Part shown: piece by piece, positions 1-9,366 of the stretch
How the letters are laid out: each line of letters starts with the position of its first letter
Numbering within the stretch: the first letter of the stretch is position 1
NCBI GenBank assembly: GCA_910574475.1
Contig: CAJTAT010000001.1
Coordinates: 310,001 to 374,000, forward strand
Length of the DNA: 64,000 bases
Source: Clostridia bacterium
Lineage (GTDB): Bacteria; Bacillota; Clostridia; Lachnospirales; Lachnospiraceae
Direction: 5' to 3'
The notes under the pieces: generated by a model
Seen by the model: only the letters and a program-made list of their open reading frames with translations
What the model was told of the DNA's origin: nothing
Databases searched by the model: none
Program-made: the position numbers and the translations under genes

Positions 1-8
1 AAGGAGGG
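1..8 (+). promoter_or_regulatory. ribosome binding site of first gene
   Basis: AAGGAGGG lies six bases before the ATG at 15. It fixes the start of the permease. The gene probably follows an upstream transporter gene left of the window. Confidence 0.8.
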
Positions 9-14
9 CTCCAT

Positions 15-803
15 ATGAAAAGCCAAATGTTTGCCATTATAAAAAAAGATTTGCAAGGAATTACTACAAACAAACGGATGTTTTCAACTCTGCTTGCAGT
101 CCCCCTGGTGCTTTCTGTCTTTATCCCTACCGTTTTCATCCTGGTCTTACATTTTGCCCCTGACGAGAGTGTTAATCTACAAAAACTGTTAGAAATGCTT
201 CCTATCAATGAGCTGGAAGAAGATTTATCTCTAAGCATCATTGGCCTTGTACTGAATTATATCCTTCCTATATTTTTTCTCATTATCCCCATTATGGCAG
301 CCACAGTCATGTCGGCGACCTCCTTTGTGGGAGAAAAAGAAAAGCAAACTCTAGAAACCCTCCTATACTCTCCTCTGTCTTTAAAAGAGATTTTTCGTTC
401 CAAGGTGTTGGCCTCTTTTCTGCTCAGCATGTTTGTTTCTGCAATTTCCTTTGTAGCCATGCTTCTTGTAGTGGAGGCAGAGACAAAGTTGACTACCGGA
501 GGATTTATTTTGCCAGATATGAAATGGGCTTTGATACTGATACTGGTATCGCCAGCCATTTCTCTCATCGCCATCACCCTAATTGTCCGGGGCTCTGCCA
601 AGGCTCAGAGTGTGGAGGACGCTCAGCAAAGGGCTGTCTTTTTGCTACTTCCTGTTCTACTGCTCCTTGTAAGCCAGTTCACTGGCGTCTTGTTCGTCAA
701 CGTCTGGATTTTACTTGCTCTTGGCATTGTGTGTGCTCTTCTTGCTTTATGGCTACTCAGGAAATCTATGGACGACTTTCAGTATGAGGTTCTGTTAAAA
801 TAG
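15..803 (+). CDS. ABC-2 type permease (NatB-like)
   Basis: This 262-residue integral membrane protein has about six hydrophobic segments. The ABC-2 permease signature GEKEKQTLETLLYSPLS lies near residue 105, followed by a charged loop (LKEIFRSK) between the second and third segments. Proteins of this kind form the membrane channel of an exporter and need a separate ATPase. No ATPase gene follows, so the partner is probably encoded just left of the window. The strong Shine-Dalgarno sequence at 1-8 supports this start. The length is short for a NatB protein, which usually carries a large external loop, so it may pair with a second permease. The substrate cannot be told; sodium, peptide or antibiotic export are all possible. 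The LysR gene downstream is separated by 150 bases and is probably independent. Confidence 0.8.
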   Translation: MKSQMFAIIKKDLQGITTNKRMFSTLLAVPLVLSVFIPTVFILVLHFAPDESVNLQKLLEMLPINELEEDLSLSIIGLVLNYILPIFFLIIPIMAATVMSATSFVGEKEKQTLETLLYSPLSLKEIFRSKVLASFLLSMFVSAISFVAMLLVVEAETKLTTGGFILPDMKWALILILVSPAISLIAITLIVRGSAKAQSVEDAQQRAVFLLLPVLLLLVSQFTGVLFVNVWILLALGIVCALLALWLLRKSMDDFQYEVLLK

Positions 804-953
804 AAGACTTGATTTCATCTTAAAGGGGGATTATTAAGCCGCTAGACTCACTTACCATTTTTTACTTGAATTCTAACAACACTGTTATTATAATCTGAAT
901 ATATATTATACTCATTTAATTATAAGTTTAACTTATCAAAAAGGACCTTATTT

Positions 954-1901
954 ATGAACCAGAATCTATCCCTTTACCGTATCTTTTACGCCACAGCCCT
1001 TGCAGGAAATATTTCAAAGGCTGCGGATGTGCTGTTCATCAGCCAGCCAGCTATCAGCCAGTCTATTAAAAAGCTGGAGCTGTCCCTGGATACGACTCTA
1101 TTTATCCGTAATTCCCGGGGTGTACAGCTTACTGAGGATGGAGAACTGCTTTTTTCCCATGTGCAGTCAGCCTTTCAAGCCCTGGAATCCGGGGAGCATC
1201 AGCTCCGTCTGCGACGGGAATTGGGTGTGGGGCGTCTGCGCATTGGGGTCAGCTCAACCCTCTGCAAATACATTCTTTTACCATACCTAAAGGATTTCGT
1301 CAGGCTACACCCCCACATTCAGGTGACGATTGCCTGTCAGTCCACGAACCATACTCTTCAAATGCTGGAAAATAATGAGCTGGATCTGGGGCTGACTGGC
1401 AGGCCAGAGCATTTGCGGGGAATGGACTTTTATCCTGTCAGAAAGATTCAGGATATTTTCGTAACCTCCAGGGAATATCTGGACAATCTGCGAATTCTTC
1501 TGGGACAGATAGGTGTAGAAAGCTTTTCTGCCCATGACACTGCCCTTTATCTACAATCCGGTACTCTGATACTTTTAGATAAAGACAATCTGACCCGACA
1601 GTATCTAGATCAATACTTTAAAGCCATGCAGCTTTTCCCAGAAAATATCTTAGAGGCTACTTCCATGGACCTACTCATTGATTTTGCAAAAATCGGCTTA
1701 GGAATTGCCTGTGTTATACGAGAATTTATAGAATTTGATCTCAAAGAAAAAACTCTCCTGGAACTTCCTGCCCCTTTTCCCATCGCTCCCAGGGAAATTG
1801 GCTTTGTATTCTCTCCTAAGCAGGAAAGTTGGGAATTAATTCAAGAACTCATATATCAAGGAAAGAATAGAATGCATAAAACTGGCGCTTCGCCTGGGTG
1901 A
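954..1901 (+). CDS. LysR-family transcriptional regulator
   Basis: The 315-residue protein has the classic N-terminal winged helix-turn-helix (residues about 5-64), with ISKAADVLFISQPAISQSIK as the recognition region. An effector-binding domain starting near residue 88 (LRIGVSST) has the type-2 periplasmic binding fold. LysR proteins bind as tetramers upstream of a target promoter and respond to a small metabolite. The start is supported by AAAAAGGA about eight bases upstream. The 150-base AT-rich region before it could hold both promoter and operator. No divergent target gene is present: the gene to the left reads in the same direction and the gene to the right converges. The target and inducer are therefore not known from context. 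Confidence 0.88.
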   Translation: MNQNLSLYRIFYATALAGNISKAADVLFISQPAISQSIKKLELSLDTTLFIRNSRGVQLTEDGELLFSHVQSAFQALESGEHQLRLRRELGVGRLRIGVSSTLCKYILLPYLKDFVRLHPHIQVTIACQSTNHTLQMLENNELDLGLTGRPEHLRGMDFYPVRKIQDIFVTSREYLDNLRILLGQIGVESFSAHDTALYLQSGTLILLDKDNLTRQYLDQYFKAMQLFPENILEATSMDLLIDFAKIGLGIACVIREFIEFDLKEKTLLELPAPFPIAPREIGFVFSPKQESWELIQELIYQGKNRMHKTGASPG

Positions 1902-1934
1902 TCTTCACTGCCTAGTTGACAGATAGCTGCTCCC

Positions 1935-3239
1935 TTACTTTAAGGATCCCTCCTGCAGCCTGTCAAACTCTGCCAGGCAGTCATCCACAGAAGCTCCATT
2001 CAATAACTCCCGTACAATGAGACATGTATTTCCCCACTGCTCCACCTTCATCTTTGCATTAGATCCCAGCACATACACCCCCTCATTAACCCTGTCATTC
2101 AGAGGTTTTAAAGCATCAATACATTCTACTTCCACATTTTTGGATGGTGAAATTACCTTATTTGTCTCCGTGTAAAGCTGAAGAGCCTCATCGGAAATCA
2201 ATATATTTAGAGTGTCCAGCGTATCTTCCATATGCTCTGCATTTACACTGACGCTATATCCCGACATTGATACTACTGGCATCTGTCCACGGTTGGTAGG
2301 AAAACCAATGACCTGAAGATTAAAATCTGGCTTCCCATAGGCAGTCTCTGCATTGGCTGCTCCCCAATAAGCCATGACAATTGGCGTTTTCTGAGCCATA
2401 AAATCAGGTTTTTCTCCCTCAATGGCCTCATAGGTGTAAGCTTTCTCTGCGTCAACATATCCAGAATCAATCAGAGTTTTCAAAAACTCAAACCCCGGAC
2501 GCATATAATCGCTGTATTTCGCCTCTCCGCTATTGAGAGCTGCAATCTCTGCTTCTGTATTTCCTCCATTATACATATCTGCAAAAGCCTGGGATAATAC
2601 AAAATTTTCCAGCCACCAGCGGTTTGCCCCAACAGGCGTCTCAATGCCATTTTCCTTAAATACGCGGCAGCACTCCAAGAACTCCTCGGGCGTATTGGGC
2701 AATTCCAAATCATACTTATCAAACATGTCCTTATTCACAAACAGGCCATATGCCACTACTTCCTGGGGAATGGCCACCAGCTTTCCATTCACTGTATTAG
2801 CCACCTTCACCACATCTCGTAAATTGGCAGCATTTTCAAGTACAGACAAATCTACAAGCTTATCCTCCATACCAAGAATCTGAATCGTATCTGGATTTAA
2901 GAGATAAAAATCATCCATATCACTGCGGGCGCGGGCCAGAGCGACATCATCATAGGTCTTATCCTGATAATCCTCCGCTGTATAGGTCCGGTACTCTACT
3001 GTCACGCCTAATTGCTCCTCTGCCATCAAAACTGTTAATTCTTGAGCAGTTCTAGCTATATTGTCAGCATTAGGATTAGACTTTTCTGTGGGACCAAATA
3101 AGTTGACCACCTTTTCATGCTTATATTCATCATCTATCAGGTTGATCTCACTATTTTCCTTTTTCCCACAGGCTGCGACTCCTGACAGCATTACCACTGA
3201 CAGCAGAATTGCCAGCCCTTTTTTTAAGCCTATTACCAT
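1935..3239 (-). CDS. extracellular solute-binding lipoprotein (sugar type)
   Basis: The 434-residue protein starts with a lipoprotein signal peptide and a lipobox GVAAC, with Cys24 as the lipid anchor. The mature part has the pattern of family 1 solute-binding proteins for oligosaccharides. Its start follows the stop of the hybrid kinase by only three bases, with GAAAGGG as ribosome binding site inside the kinase end, so the two are co-transcribed. No ABC permease or ATPase is next to it. The protein may deliver ligand to a transporter encoded elsewhere, or it may present ligand to the kinase sensor domain as an accessory sensor. The second role is inferred from gene order only. A glucosidase lies upstream, consistent with carbohydrate sensing or uptake. 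Confidence 0.85.
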   Translation of the reverse strand: MVIGLKKGLAILLSVVMLSGVAACGKKENSEINLIDDEYKHEKVVNLFGPTEKSNPNADNIARTAQELTVLMAEEQLGVTVEYRTYTAEDYQDKTYDDVALARARSDMDDFYLLNPDTIQILGMEDKLVDLSVLENAANLRDVVKVANTVNGKLVAIPQEVVAYGLFVNKDMFDKYDLELPNTPEEFLECCRVFKENGIETPVGANRWWLENFVLSQAFADMYNGGNTEAEIAALNSGEAKYSDYMRPGFEFLKTLIDSGYVDAEKAYTYEAIEGEKPDFMAQKTPIVMAYWGAANAETAYGKPDFNLQVIGFPTNRGQMPVVSMSGYSVSVNAEHMEDTLDTLNILISDEALQLYTETNKVISPSKNVEVECIDALKPLNDRVNEGVYVLGSNAKMKVEQWGNTCLIVRELLNGASVDDCLAEFDRLQEGSLK

Positions 3240-3242
3240 ATT

Positions 3243-5810
3243 CTAACCCTTTCTCTGTATTTCCTTTATAGTTCTCTTTAAAATTTCCATATCCACTGGT
3301 TTTGATACATGAGCATTCATGCCAGCATTTATGGCATCTTTAACATCCTCTGCAAATGCGTTGGCTGTCATGGCAATAATGGGAATCGAAGCTGCATCCT
3401 CCCGATTAAGAGCCCGAATATGTCTGGTGGCTTCATAGCCATTCATCACTGGCATCTGGACATCCATCAAAATTGCGTCAAATTCCCCTGTATTGGCATG
3501 GGTAAAGCGCTCTACTACCAATTGCCCATTCGTCATAATCTCACAGGTGGCTCCCTCAATTTCCAAAAGCTCCTCCAGAATCTCCGCATTGATCTCGTTG
3601 TCCTCTGCCACCAGAAAATGTTCTCCTTCCAGATTGAGCTCTTCTCCCCGAGACCATACATCCCCCTCTTCCCTTGTATGCATTTCAAAGACTTTTTCTT
3701 TTAATGCCGAGACAAAGAAAGGTTTCGCAAGAAATCCTGTTATACCTGCCTTAAGAGCCTCCTCCTCTATCGCCTCCCAGTCATATGCTGTCAAAAGCAA
3801 AATGGGAATCTGCTGCTGTATCTTCTCCTGCATCCTTTTAGCTGTTTCGATACCATTCATCCCTGGCATCTTCCAGTCTAGTAAAACCATATTGTAAGGT
3901 TCATTCTTCTCAAATGCTTCCCATATTGCCTCAATTGCTGTCTCTCCATCTTGTCGCACATGGATCAGAACCCCAGTATCTTCCATTAAAATCTGGATAC
4001 TGTCACATACATCCTTATCATCGTCCACCACAAGGATCCGCGACACTCCATATTTTTCCCAAAATTTTGAATCCTCCTCCTGGTCAGAGATGCGAAGCTC
4101 AAGCTCCACCGTAAAGATACTTCCCTTGCCTACCTCGCTGGATACCTCAATGGTTCCACCCATAAGCTCTACAATATTCTTGGTGATAGCCATGCCCAAG
4201 CCTGTTCCCTGTACCTTATTCGTGGTACTGTTTTCCGCTCTGGTAAACGCATCAAAAATAACCTTCAAATATTCTGGCGTCATGCCATATCCATTGTCCT
4301 CCACCTCAATGCGAATATGCTCATACTGGCTGGAGCGCTGTTCCAATCCGATGATTCGAAACCAGATACTTCCACCTTCCTGGGTATACTTGACTGCATT
4401 AGAGAGAAGGTTAATTAAAATCTGATTGAGCCTTGTCTCATCGCCAATCAGACATTCATGCCGAATTCCAGTCACAAGAATATCAAAGCTCTGTCCTTTG
4501 TTCTTTGCTGCCGGACGGATAATGGTATCTACAGAGGAAATAATGTTGTTCAGCATAAATTCCCCTATGGTAAGCACAGCTTTTCCGCTTTCGATCTTTG
4601 ATACATCCAAAACGTCGTTAATTAAACTTAAAAGATGCTGCCCTGAAGCCGTAAGCTTTTTTGTATATTCTCTCACCTTTGCCGGGTTATCCGCATCTTT
4701 TGCAAGGAGGGTCGTAAATCCCAGAATAGCATTCATGGGTGTACGAATATCATGGGACATATTAGAGAGAAATGTAGTCTTGGAGCTATTGGCCGCTTGA
4801 GCTGCCTGCAAAGCTTCTGCCAGTTGCTTATTATACGTCTCCCTCTCTGCCTCCCGTTCTCTTCGGAACTTATTTTGCTGTCTCTCATAGACGAAAAATA
4901 CAGTGGTACAGATGAAAAAGGCGGCAAGCATTACAATGACTACAATATAAATATTCTGCTTTACAGCATCGCCCTCACGCTGTATGGAGGATACTGGCAC
5001 ATAGCCAATCAAATACAGGGCGCCATCATTGACTGTCCACATGTAAATCAGAGAATCTTGATTCCGTATTTTGTGGTAGAACATCACATTCTCAGCTTTT
5101 TCCATACTTATGGAAACCTCTTCCTGAATGTGAGCCTCCATAATATCATTAGCCCGGTAAAAGTCCTCCAGGTTCAAATGTCCGGCGTCCCGCTCTCCAA
5201 TTCCCTTGGGCTTTAGCAGAAACCGCTCACTTTTTCCATCCATAATATAAAGAGTGGCAGTGCCATTGTAAAGTCTGTCTGGAAGGGCTTTTTCAAAAGA
5301 ATCATAAATATATTCCACATAAAGGGCAGCAATCTCTTCCCCCTCCTTTATAACTGGGCACTTTATAGTATACGCCCAAGTCCCCATACTGTTAATATAG
5401 GAGGTAGAAATAGGAAGCTCCTCCACTGTCTCCCCATGGGAAAAATCCAGTTCCTCTGGGTCAAATACCTCTCCTGTGTTTGAAATACCTTCTGACTCCC
5501 CTGTGAAGACAATAGACATCTTGACAAGAGTGCTATTCCTGTCATAGTTAAGAATAAATTTTTCTGGATCTTCGACAATAGCAAGCTCCTCTGCAATCAG
5601 TTTCTGATACTGGGCTTCCCTCTCAAAAAGCACCTCCACCGTACCTTTGAGCAGATCAAGGCTTTCGCTTAATGTACTGATTGCTGACTGAGACATTTCT
5701 TTTGATATTCTTGTGACAATAAAGATTACAAAACTTCCTAAAACTAAAAATAATGCTAAACCAAAAGCAATTAATATCTTTTTGCCACTTTTTTTCTCTC
5801 TCTTTACCAT
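3243..5810 (-). CDS. hybrid sensor histidine kinase with two receiver domains
   Basis: The 855-residue membrane kinase has a transmembrane segment at about 11-33, an extracellular sensor region of Cache-like size (34-284) and a second transmembrane segment at about 286-308. HisKA follows with phospho-acceptor His353 in the SHDIRTPMN motif. The HATPase domain carries DNGYGM (505-510) and GTGLGM (535-540). Two receiver domains follow, with likely phospho-accepting aspartates Asp645 (LLDWKMPG) and Asp783 (LMDVQMPVMN). There is no DNA-binding output domain and no separate response regulator nearby, so phosphate must pass to a protein encoded elsewhere or act through protein contacts. It is the first gene of a two-gene unit with the lipoprotein behind it. 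An extracellular sugar or peptide signal is plausible. Confidence 0.92.
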   Translation of the reverse strand: MVKREKKSGKKILIAFGLALFLVLGSFVIFIVTRISKEMSQSAISTLSESLDLLKGTVEVLFEREAQYQKLIAEELAIVEDPEKFILNYDRNSTLVKMSIVFTGESEGISNTGEVFDPEELDFSHGETVEELPISTSYINSMGTWAYTIKCPVIKEGEEIAALYVEYIYDSFEKALPDRLYNGTATLYIMDGKSERFLLKPKGIGERDAGHLNLEDFYRANDIMEAHIQEEVSISMEKAENVMFYHKIRNQDSLIYMWTVNDGALYLIGYVPVSSIQREGDAVKQNIYIVVIVMLAAFFICTTVFFVYERQQNKFRREREAERETYNKQLAEALQAAQAANSSKTTFLSNMSHDIRTPMNAILGFTTLLAKDADNPAKVREYTKKLTASGQHLLSLINDVLDVSKIESGKAVLTIGEFMLNNIISSVDTIIRPAAKNKGQSFDILVTGIRHECLIGDETRLNQILINLLSNAVKYTQEGGSIWFRIIGLEQRSSQYEHIRIEVEDNGYGMTPEYLKVIFDAFTRAENSTTNKVQGTGLGMAITKNIVELMGGTIEVSSEVGKGSIFTVELELRISDQEEDSKFWEKYGVSRILVVDDDKDVCDSIQILMEDTGVLIHVRQDGETAIEAIWEAFEKNEPYNMVLLDWKMPGMNGIETAKRMQEKIQQQIPILLLTAYDWEAIEEEALKAGITGFLAKPFFVSALKEKVFEMHTREEGDVWSRGEELNLEGEHFLVAEDNEINAEILEELLEIEGATCEIMTNGQLVVERFTHANTGEFDAILMDVQMPVMNGYEATRHIRALNREDAASIPIIAMTANAFAEDVKDAINAGMNAHVSKPVDMEILKRTIKEIQRKG

Positions 5811-5888
5811 ATCAATCTAATAACCTTTAACCAAATGATTCGTAAAAAATATTCTCCAATATTATTATAGCAAGCGAATACCTTAAGG

Positions 5889-7595
5889 TCAAAAAATTTC
5901 TTCTACTTCCAGAATAAGAAATTGATATCCTTTCATGGGAATCTGACTGCCGTCCTTCCACCCTGCCATACCTTTCAGTTCGAGTCCAGAATCACAATTA
6001 TCCAGAACCACGCGCTTCGCTGCAGGAGCAATACACACAGTTCTTTTTTCTCTCTGTACATTTGCCAGTACCAACAGTGTTTTCTCTTTTCCCTTTCGAT
6101 AGAAGCCTATAAAGTCCTGTAATTCTTCAAGGGCCGGTTCTTGCCTTCCATAGACAACTGTCTCCCCATATTCCGGGTCCTTGCGCAGGGCAATAAGCTT
6201 TTTATAAAATGTCAGAACAGAATCCTCACGCCTTTCCTGCTCTTCCACACAGATCTCCCTGTAATTTTCATTCACTGAAAGCCAGGGAGTCCCCTTTGTA
6301 AAACCACCGTGAGCTTCTCTGCTCCACTGCATAGGTGTCCGCGCATTATCTCTGCTCATTTCAGACACCACCAAAAGGGCCTTTTCTTTGGAAAGTCCAT
6401 GCTCCAAAGCCACCCGATACTCATCCAAAGTACTGATATCGTCCACTTCTTCTATAGAACAAAACTCCTTATTGGTCATCCCGATTTCCTGTCCCTGGTA
6501 GAGGAATGGCAGACCAAAGCTCATAAGAGAAATTCCAGCCAAAAGTTTCTTGCCTCTTTCGTTTTGCCCATCCTTTGGCAGATAACGGCTAACTCCCCTG
6601 GGCTCATCGTGATTCTCAATAATATTTGCCATCATGCCAATTTCCTGGGTCACTGCCTTGCTTTCAAAAATGGCATCCCGAAATTCATCCATGCTTACGT
6701 TCCGTCTGTCATACCAGCCATTTTCACTCTCCCCCAGCAAATGAGGGGCAAAGTCAAAAATGGATTCAAAGCATCCCTGTTCACCTATATAACGCTCAAG
6801 TTCTTGAGGCTGAAAGTCAAAAAGCTCCCCTATGGTAAATGCGTCAAAGGGCTCAAATGCTTCACGCTTCATTTCCTGCAAAAAATCCATCACTCCACAG
6901 GCATACTTTAGCATCGTCGTTCCGGCGCACAGGCCATCTTCCCGATCTGCAGGAAAGTCCTGAAACCGTAAATCCTTTTTTATATTGATGATGGCATCCA
7001 CGCGAAAGCCTGCAATGCCTTTTTTCAGCCACCAGCGGATCATCTCATAAATCTCCTGGCGAAGCTTCGGATTCTCCCAGTTCAAATCTGGCTGTTCCTT
7101 TGCAAACATATGTAGATAGAACAAATTATCATAGCCAGGCAACTGTTCCCACACACTTCCCCCAAAGTAGGAGCGCCAATTGCAAGGCGGATTGCCATTC
7201 TTGCCCTCTCGAATATAGAAATACTTCCCGTAGGGCCCAAATGGGTCTTTCAATGCCTTTTGAAACCATTCGTGCTGATCGGAGCAGTGGTTAACCACCA
7301 GATCCATTACGATAGCGATGTCTCTTTTCTTTGCCTCTGCTAAAAGCTCCTCCATATCTTCCATAGTCCCAAAGGCTGGATCAATCGCGTAATAATCAGA
7401 AATATCATATCCCTGATCCACAAAAGGCGAAGAATATATGGGGGAAATCCAGACTATGCCCACTCCCAGTTCCTTTAAGTAATCCAGCTTTTCCATGATC
7501 CCCTGTAAATCTCCGATGCCGTCGTCATTGCTGTCTTTAAAGCTCTTGGGGTAAATCTGATACGCCACTTTGTCGTGCCACCATTTCTTCTTCAT
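5889..7595 (-). CDS. alpha-glucosidase, GH13 (oligo-1,6-glucosidase type)
   Basis: The 568-residue cytoplasmic enzyme of glycoside hydrolase family 13 should cleave short alpha-glucosides such as isomaltose, or related alpha-linked sugars. The catalytic triad is visible: nucleophile Asp200 in GFRVDAI, acid/base Glu257 in TIGELFD, and the transition-state Asp330 in IIENHDEPR. The substrate-loop motif VVNHCSDQHEWF lies near residue 100. There is no signal peptide, so it acts on imported sugars. The length is normal for the subfamily. It lies about 80 bases upstream of the kinase gene and about 20 bases downstream of proB. The exact linkage (alpha-1,6, alpha-1,4, trehalose-6-phosphate or sucrose) cannot be settled by eye. 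Confidence 0.92.
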   Translation of the reverse strand: MKKKWWHDKVAYQIYPKSFKDSNDDGIGDLQGIMEKLDYLKELGVGIVWISPIYSSPFVDQGYDISDYYAIDPAFGTMEDMEELLAEAKKRDIAIVMDLVVNHCSDQHEWFQKALKDPFGPYGKYFYIREGKNGNPPCNWRSYFGGSVWEQLPGYDNLFYLHMFAKEQPDLNWENPKLRQEIYEMIRWWLKKGIAGFRVDAIINIKKDLRFQDFPADREDGLCAGTTMLKYACGVMDFLQEMKREAFEPFDAFTIGELFDFQPQELERYIGEQGCFESIFDFAPHLLGESENGWYDRRNVSMDEFRDAIFESKAVTQEIGMMANIIENHDEPRGVSRYLPKDGQNERGKKLLAGISLMSFGLPFLYQGQEIGMTNKEFCSIEEVDDISTLDEYRVALEHGLSKEKALLVVSEMSRDNARTPMQWSREAHGGFTKGTPWLSVNENYREICVEEQERREDSVLTFYKKLIALRKDPEYGETVVYGRQEPALEELQDFIGFYRKGKEKTLLVLANVQREKRTVCIAPAAKRVVLDNCDSGLELKGMAGWKDGSQIPMKGYQFLILEVEEIF

Positions 7596-7614
7596 TTCTT
7601 TCTATAATCTCCAT

Positions 7615-8415
7615 CTAATTCCTGTGTCCCATAAATCTGGTTCCTACCTGCTTTCCTTTTACAATATCATACAGGGCGGCCGGATTGCTTCCATTGGCCA
7701 CAATCGTGTCAATCCCCTGGGAAGTAGCCAGATCCGCAGCCTGCAGCTTAGTCCGCATACCTCCAGTCCCCCGTCTTGAGCCCGCTCCGCCGGCAAGCTC
7801 ATACGTACTGTCTTCAATTTTTTCAATACATTCTATCAAAGTTGCATCTTTATATAATCGGGGATCCTTGTTATAAAATCCGTCAATATCTGAGAGAATA
7901 ATCAGTTTATCTGCATTACAGAGAACTGCAACCACCGCAGAGAGCATATCATTGTCTCCAAAGAGCTTCTCCTCAGACTCAATCTCCGTATAACTTACAG
8001 AGTCATTCTCATTCACGATGGGAATAACGCCGTGTTCTAAGAGAGCGTCAAAGGTGTTGGTCAAATTCTCTTTTTTCTCCTCCTGAGTTATATCTTCAGC
8101 ATTCAGAAGAATCTGTGCCACCGTCTTGTCATAATATCCAAAAAATTTATCATACAAAAACATATTGGTACACTGTCCCACGGCTGCCGCTGCCTGTTTC
8201 ATCCTCATACTTGCAGGCTTTTCCTTGAGCCGCATTTTGTTAGCGCCCACAGCGATCGCACCGGAGGACACCAAAATCACTTCATGGCCCATATTCTGAA
8301 TATCTGCAATGGCCAGGGCAAGCTCCTCCATCCGGTGAAGGTTACTGTTGCCCAGCTCATTCGTCAGGGTGGTAGTTCCCACCTTGACCACAATTCTTTC
8401 CTGTTTCAGACTCAT
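7615..8415 (-). CDS. proB: glutamate 5-kinase
   Basis: The protein phosphorylates L-glutamate to glutamyl-5-phosphate, the first step of proline synthesis. Its 266 residues cover the amino acid kinase domain: VVKVGTTTLTNE at the N-terminus, VSSGAIAVGANK near residue 50, NENDSVS near 145 and the ATP-loop region GTGGMRTKLQAA near 215. The C-terminal PUA domain found in E. coli ProB is absent, as in several Clostridia. The usual partner proA (glutamyl-phosphate reductase) is not beside it. The glucosidase begins 19 bases after its stop, so the two may share a transcript. Confidence 0.93.
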   Translation of the reverse strand: MSLKQERIVVKVGTTTLTNELGNSNLHRMEELALAIADIQNMGHEVILVSSGAIAVGANKMRLKEKPASMRMKQAAAAVGQCTNMFLYDKFFGYYDKTVAQILLNAEDITQEEKKENLTNTFDALLEHGVIPIVNENDSVSYTEIESEEKLFGDNDMLSAVVAVLCNADKLIILSDIDGFYNKDPRLYKDATLIECIEKIEDSTYELAGGAGSRRGTGGMRTKLQAADLATSQGIDTIVANGSNPAALYDIVKGKQVGTRFMGHRN

Positions 8416-8446
8416 TTTTTCTCTCCTCGTAATCGTATTTCAGCCA

Positions 8447-9223
8447 TTAAAAATCCAGCAAAATCGGCACCTGGTTCTCCTGGGCAAACTTAACTGCCCT
8501 CCAAAAAATAGAAAATGCAAATTTTGCCAAAGATTCTGTATCATAGCACGTATGTTCATTCTCGCTGACTCCTGTCAGTTGTCCGTCCCGGATATCCATG
8601 TCTGCCGGATATCCTTCTGTCTCAGTCCAGCCCAAAATCGTTTTCTCATCTGCCTTCCATCCCACAGCATTAATCTCATTAAGCTCCATCTTTAAAGCTC
8701 CTGTGGTAGAAAAGGTAATCTCTTGCTCTGTGGGGCAGGGGCCGTTGAAGGCAAAACCATCCTCGATAGGAAGCCACCAGATCGCTCCGATAAACAGGGA
8801 CCAGATTTTCTCTTCATCCTCCCCCATTCGCTGAATCAGAGGGTGACTCTCAAAATCCCAGTTCTTTTCCACGGTCTTTGGTAGGGGTTCCTGATAAATT
8901 CGGGAGGCCGCATAGAGAAGCAAGGCTCCAAAGGCATCCCAGTCTGGCTTGTCCGTGTAATAAGGAGTCTCATTGTCCTCCTTCCAAGGAGTGTAAGGGG
9001 GCCGATCCTGGGATGAGATAGCTGTAAGCATCTGACTCTGCCAATTCTCCATACCTTTCTGAATCTCTGCCGGACTCAATACTTCTTCTCCATCTGCCGT
9101 TTCCCCCTGTGAGGTAATACGGGAAAAGGAAAAACCGTTAGCTTCCGCCCACTGCTGTGTAACAGATTTCCAATTATGTGCATAATAGCGGGTGAGTGTT
9201 CCTGCATAAATGTCAAGTCCCAT
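8447..9223 (-). CDS. conserved protein of unknown function
   Basis: I do not recognise a family with known activity. The chosen start gives 258 residues (MGLDIYAGTLTRYY...). It has a perfect AGGAGG seven bases upstream, whereas the longer open frame upstream has none. The protein is soluble, acidic and rich in Trp, with no signal peptide or membrane segment. Proteins opening with MGLDIYVG/AGT and annotated only as hypothetical or DUF occur in many Firmicutes, often near toxin-immunity genes. That comparison comes from memory and is weak. The gene lies 31 bases upstream of proB on the same strand and shortly after the spoIVA terminator, so it may head the proB transcript. Confidence 0.7.
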   Translation of the reverse strand: MGLDIYAGTLTRYYAHNWKSVTQQWAEANGFSFSRITSQGETADGEEVLSPAEIQKGMENWQSQMLTAISSQDRPPYTPWKEDNETPYYTDKPDWDAFGALLLYAASRIYQEPLPKTVEKNWDFESHPLIQRMGEDEEKIWSLFIGAIWWLPIEDGFAFNGPCPTEQEITFSTTGALKMELNEINAVGWKADEKTILGWTETEGYPADMDIRDGQLTGVSENEHTCYDTESLAKFAFSIFWRAVKFAQENQVPILLDF

Positions 9224-9303
9224 TTTAAATTCCTCCTGAATTACTTCTACTGGTATTATACTAACATTTGTCAAAGATATCCACCATTTTTTCCAAAGAA
9301 AGA

Positions 9304-9348
9304 AATCCGGTTGGGAGCTCTTCCTGCTCAGTCCTTCCAACCGGATTT
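9304..9348 (-). terminator. terminator of spoIVA
   Basis: An inverted repeat AATCCGGTTGG ... CCAACCGGATT with an 18-23 base loop is followed on the minus strand by TTTCTTTCTTT. It lies directly after the spoIVA stop. Confidence 0.8.
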
Positions 9349-9366
9349 TCTTCTATTCCCCACTAT

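Noticed and set aside
6309-6911. 200-codon plus-strand frame
   Set aside because: Antisense to the GH13 glucosidase with complete catalytic motifs.
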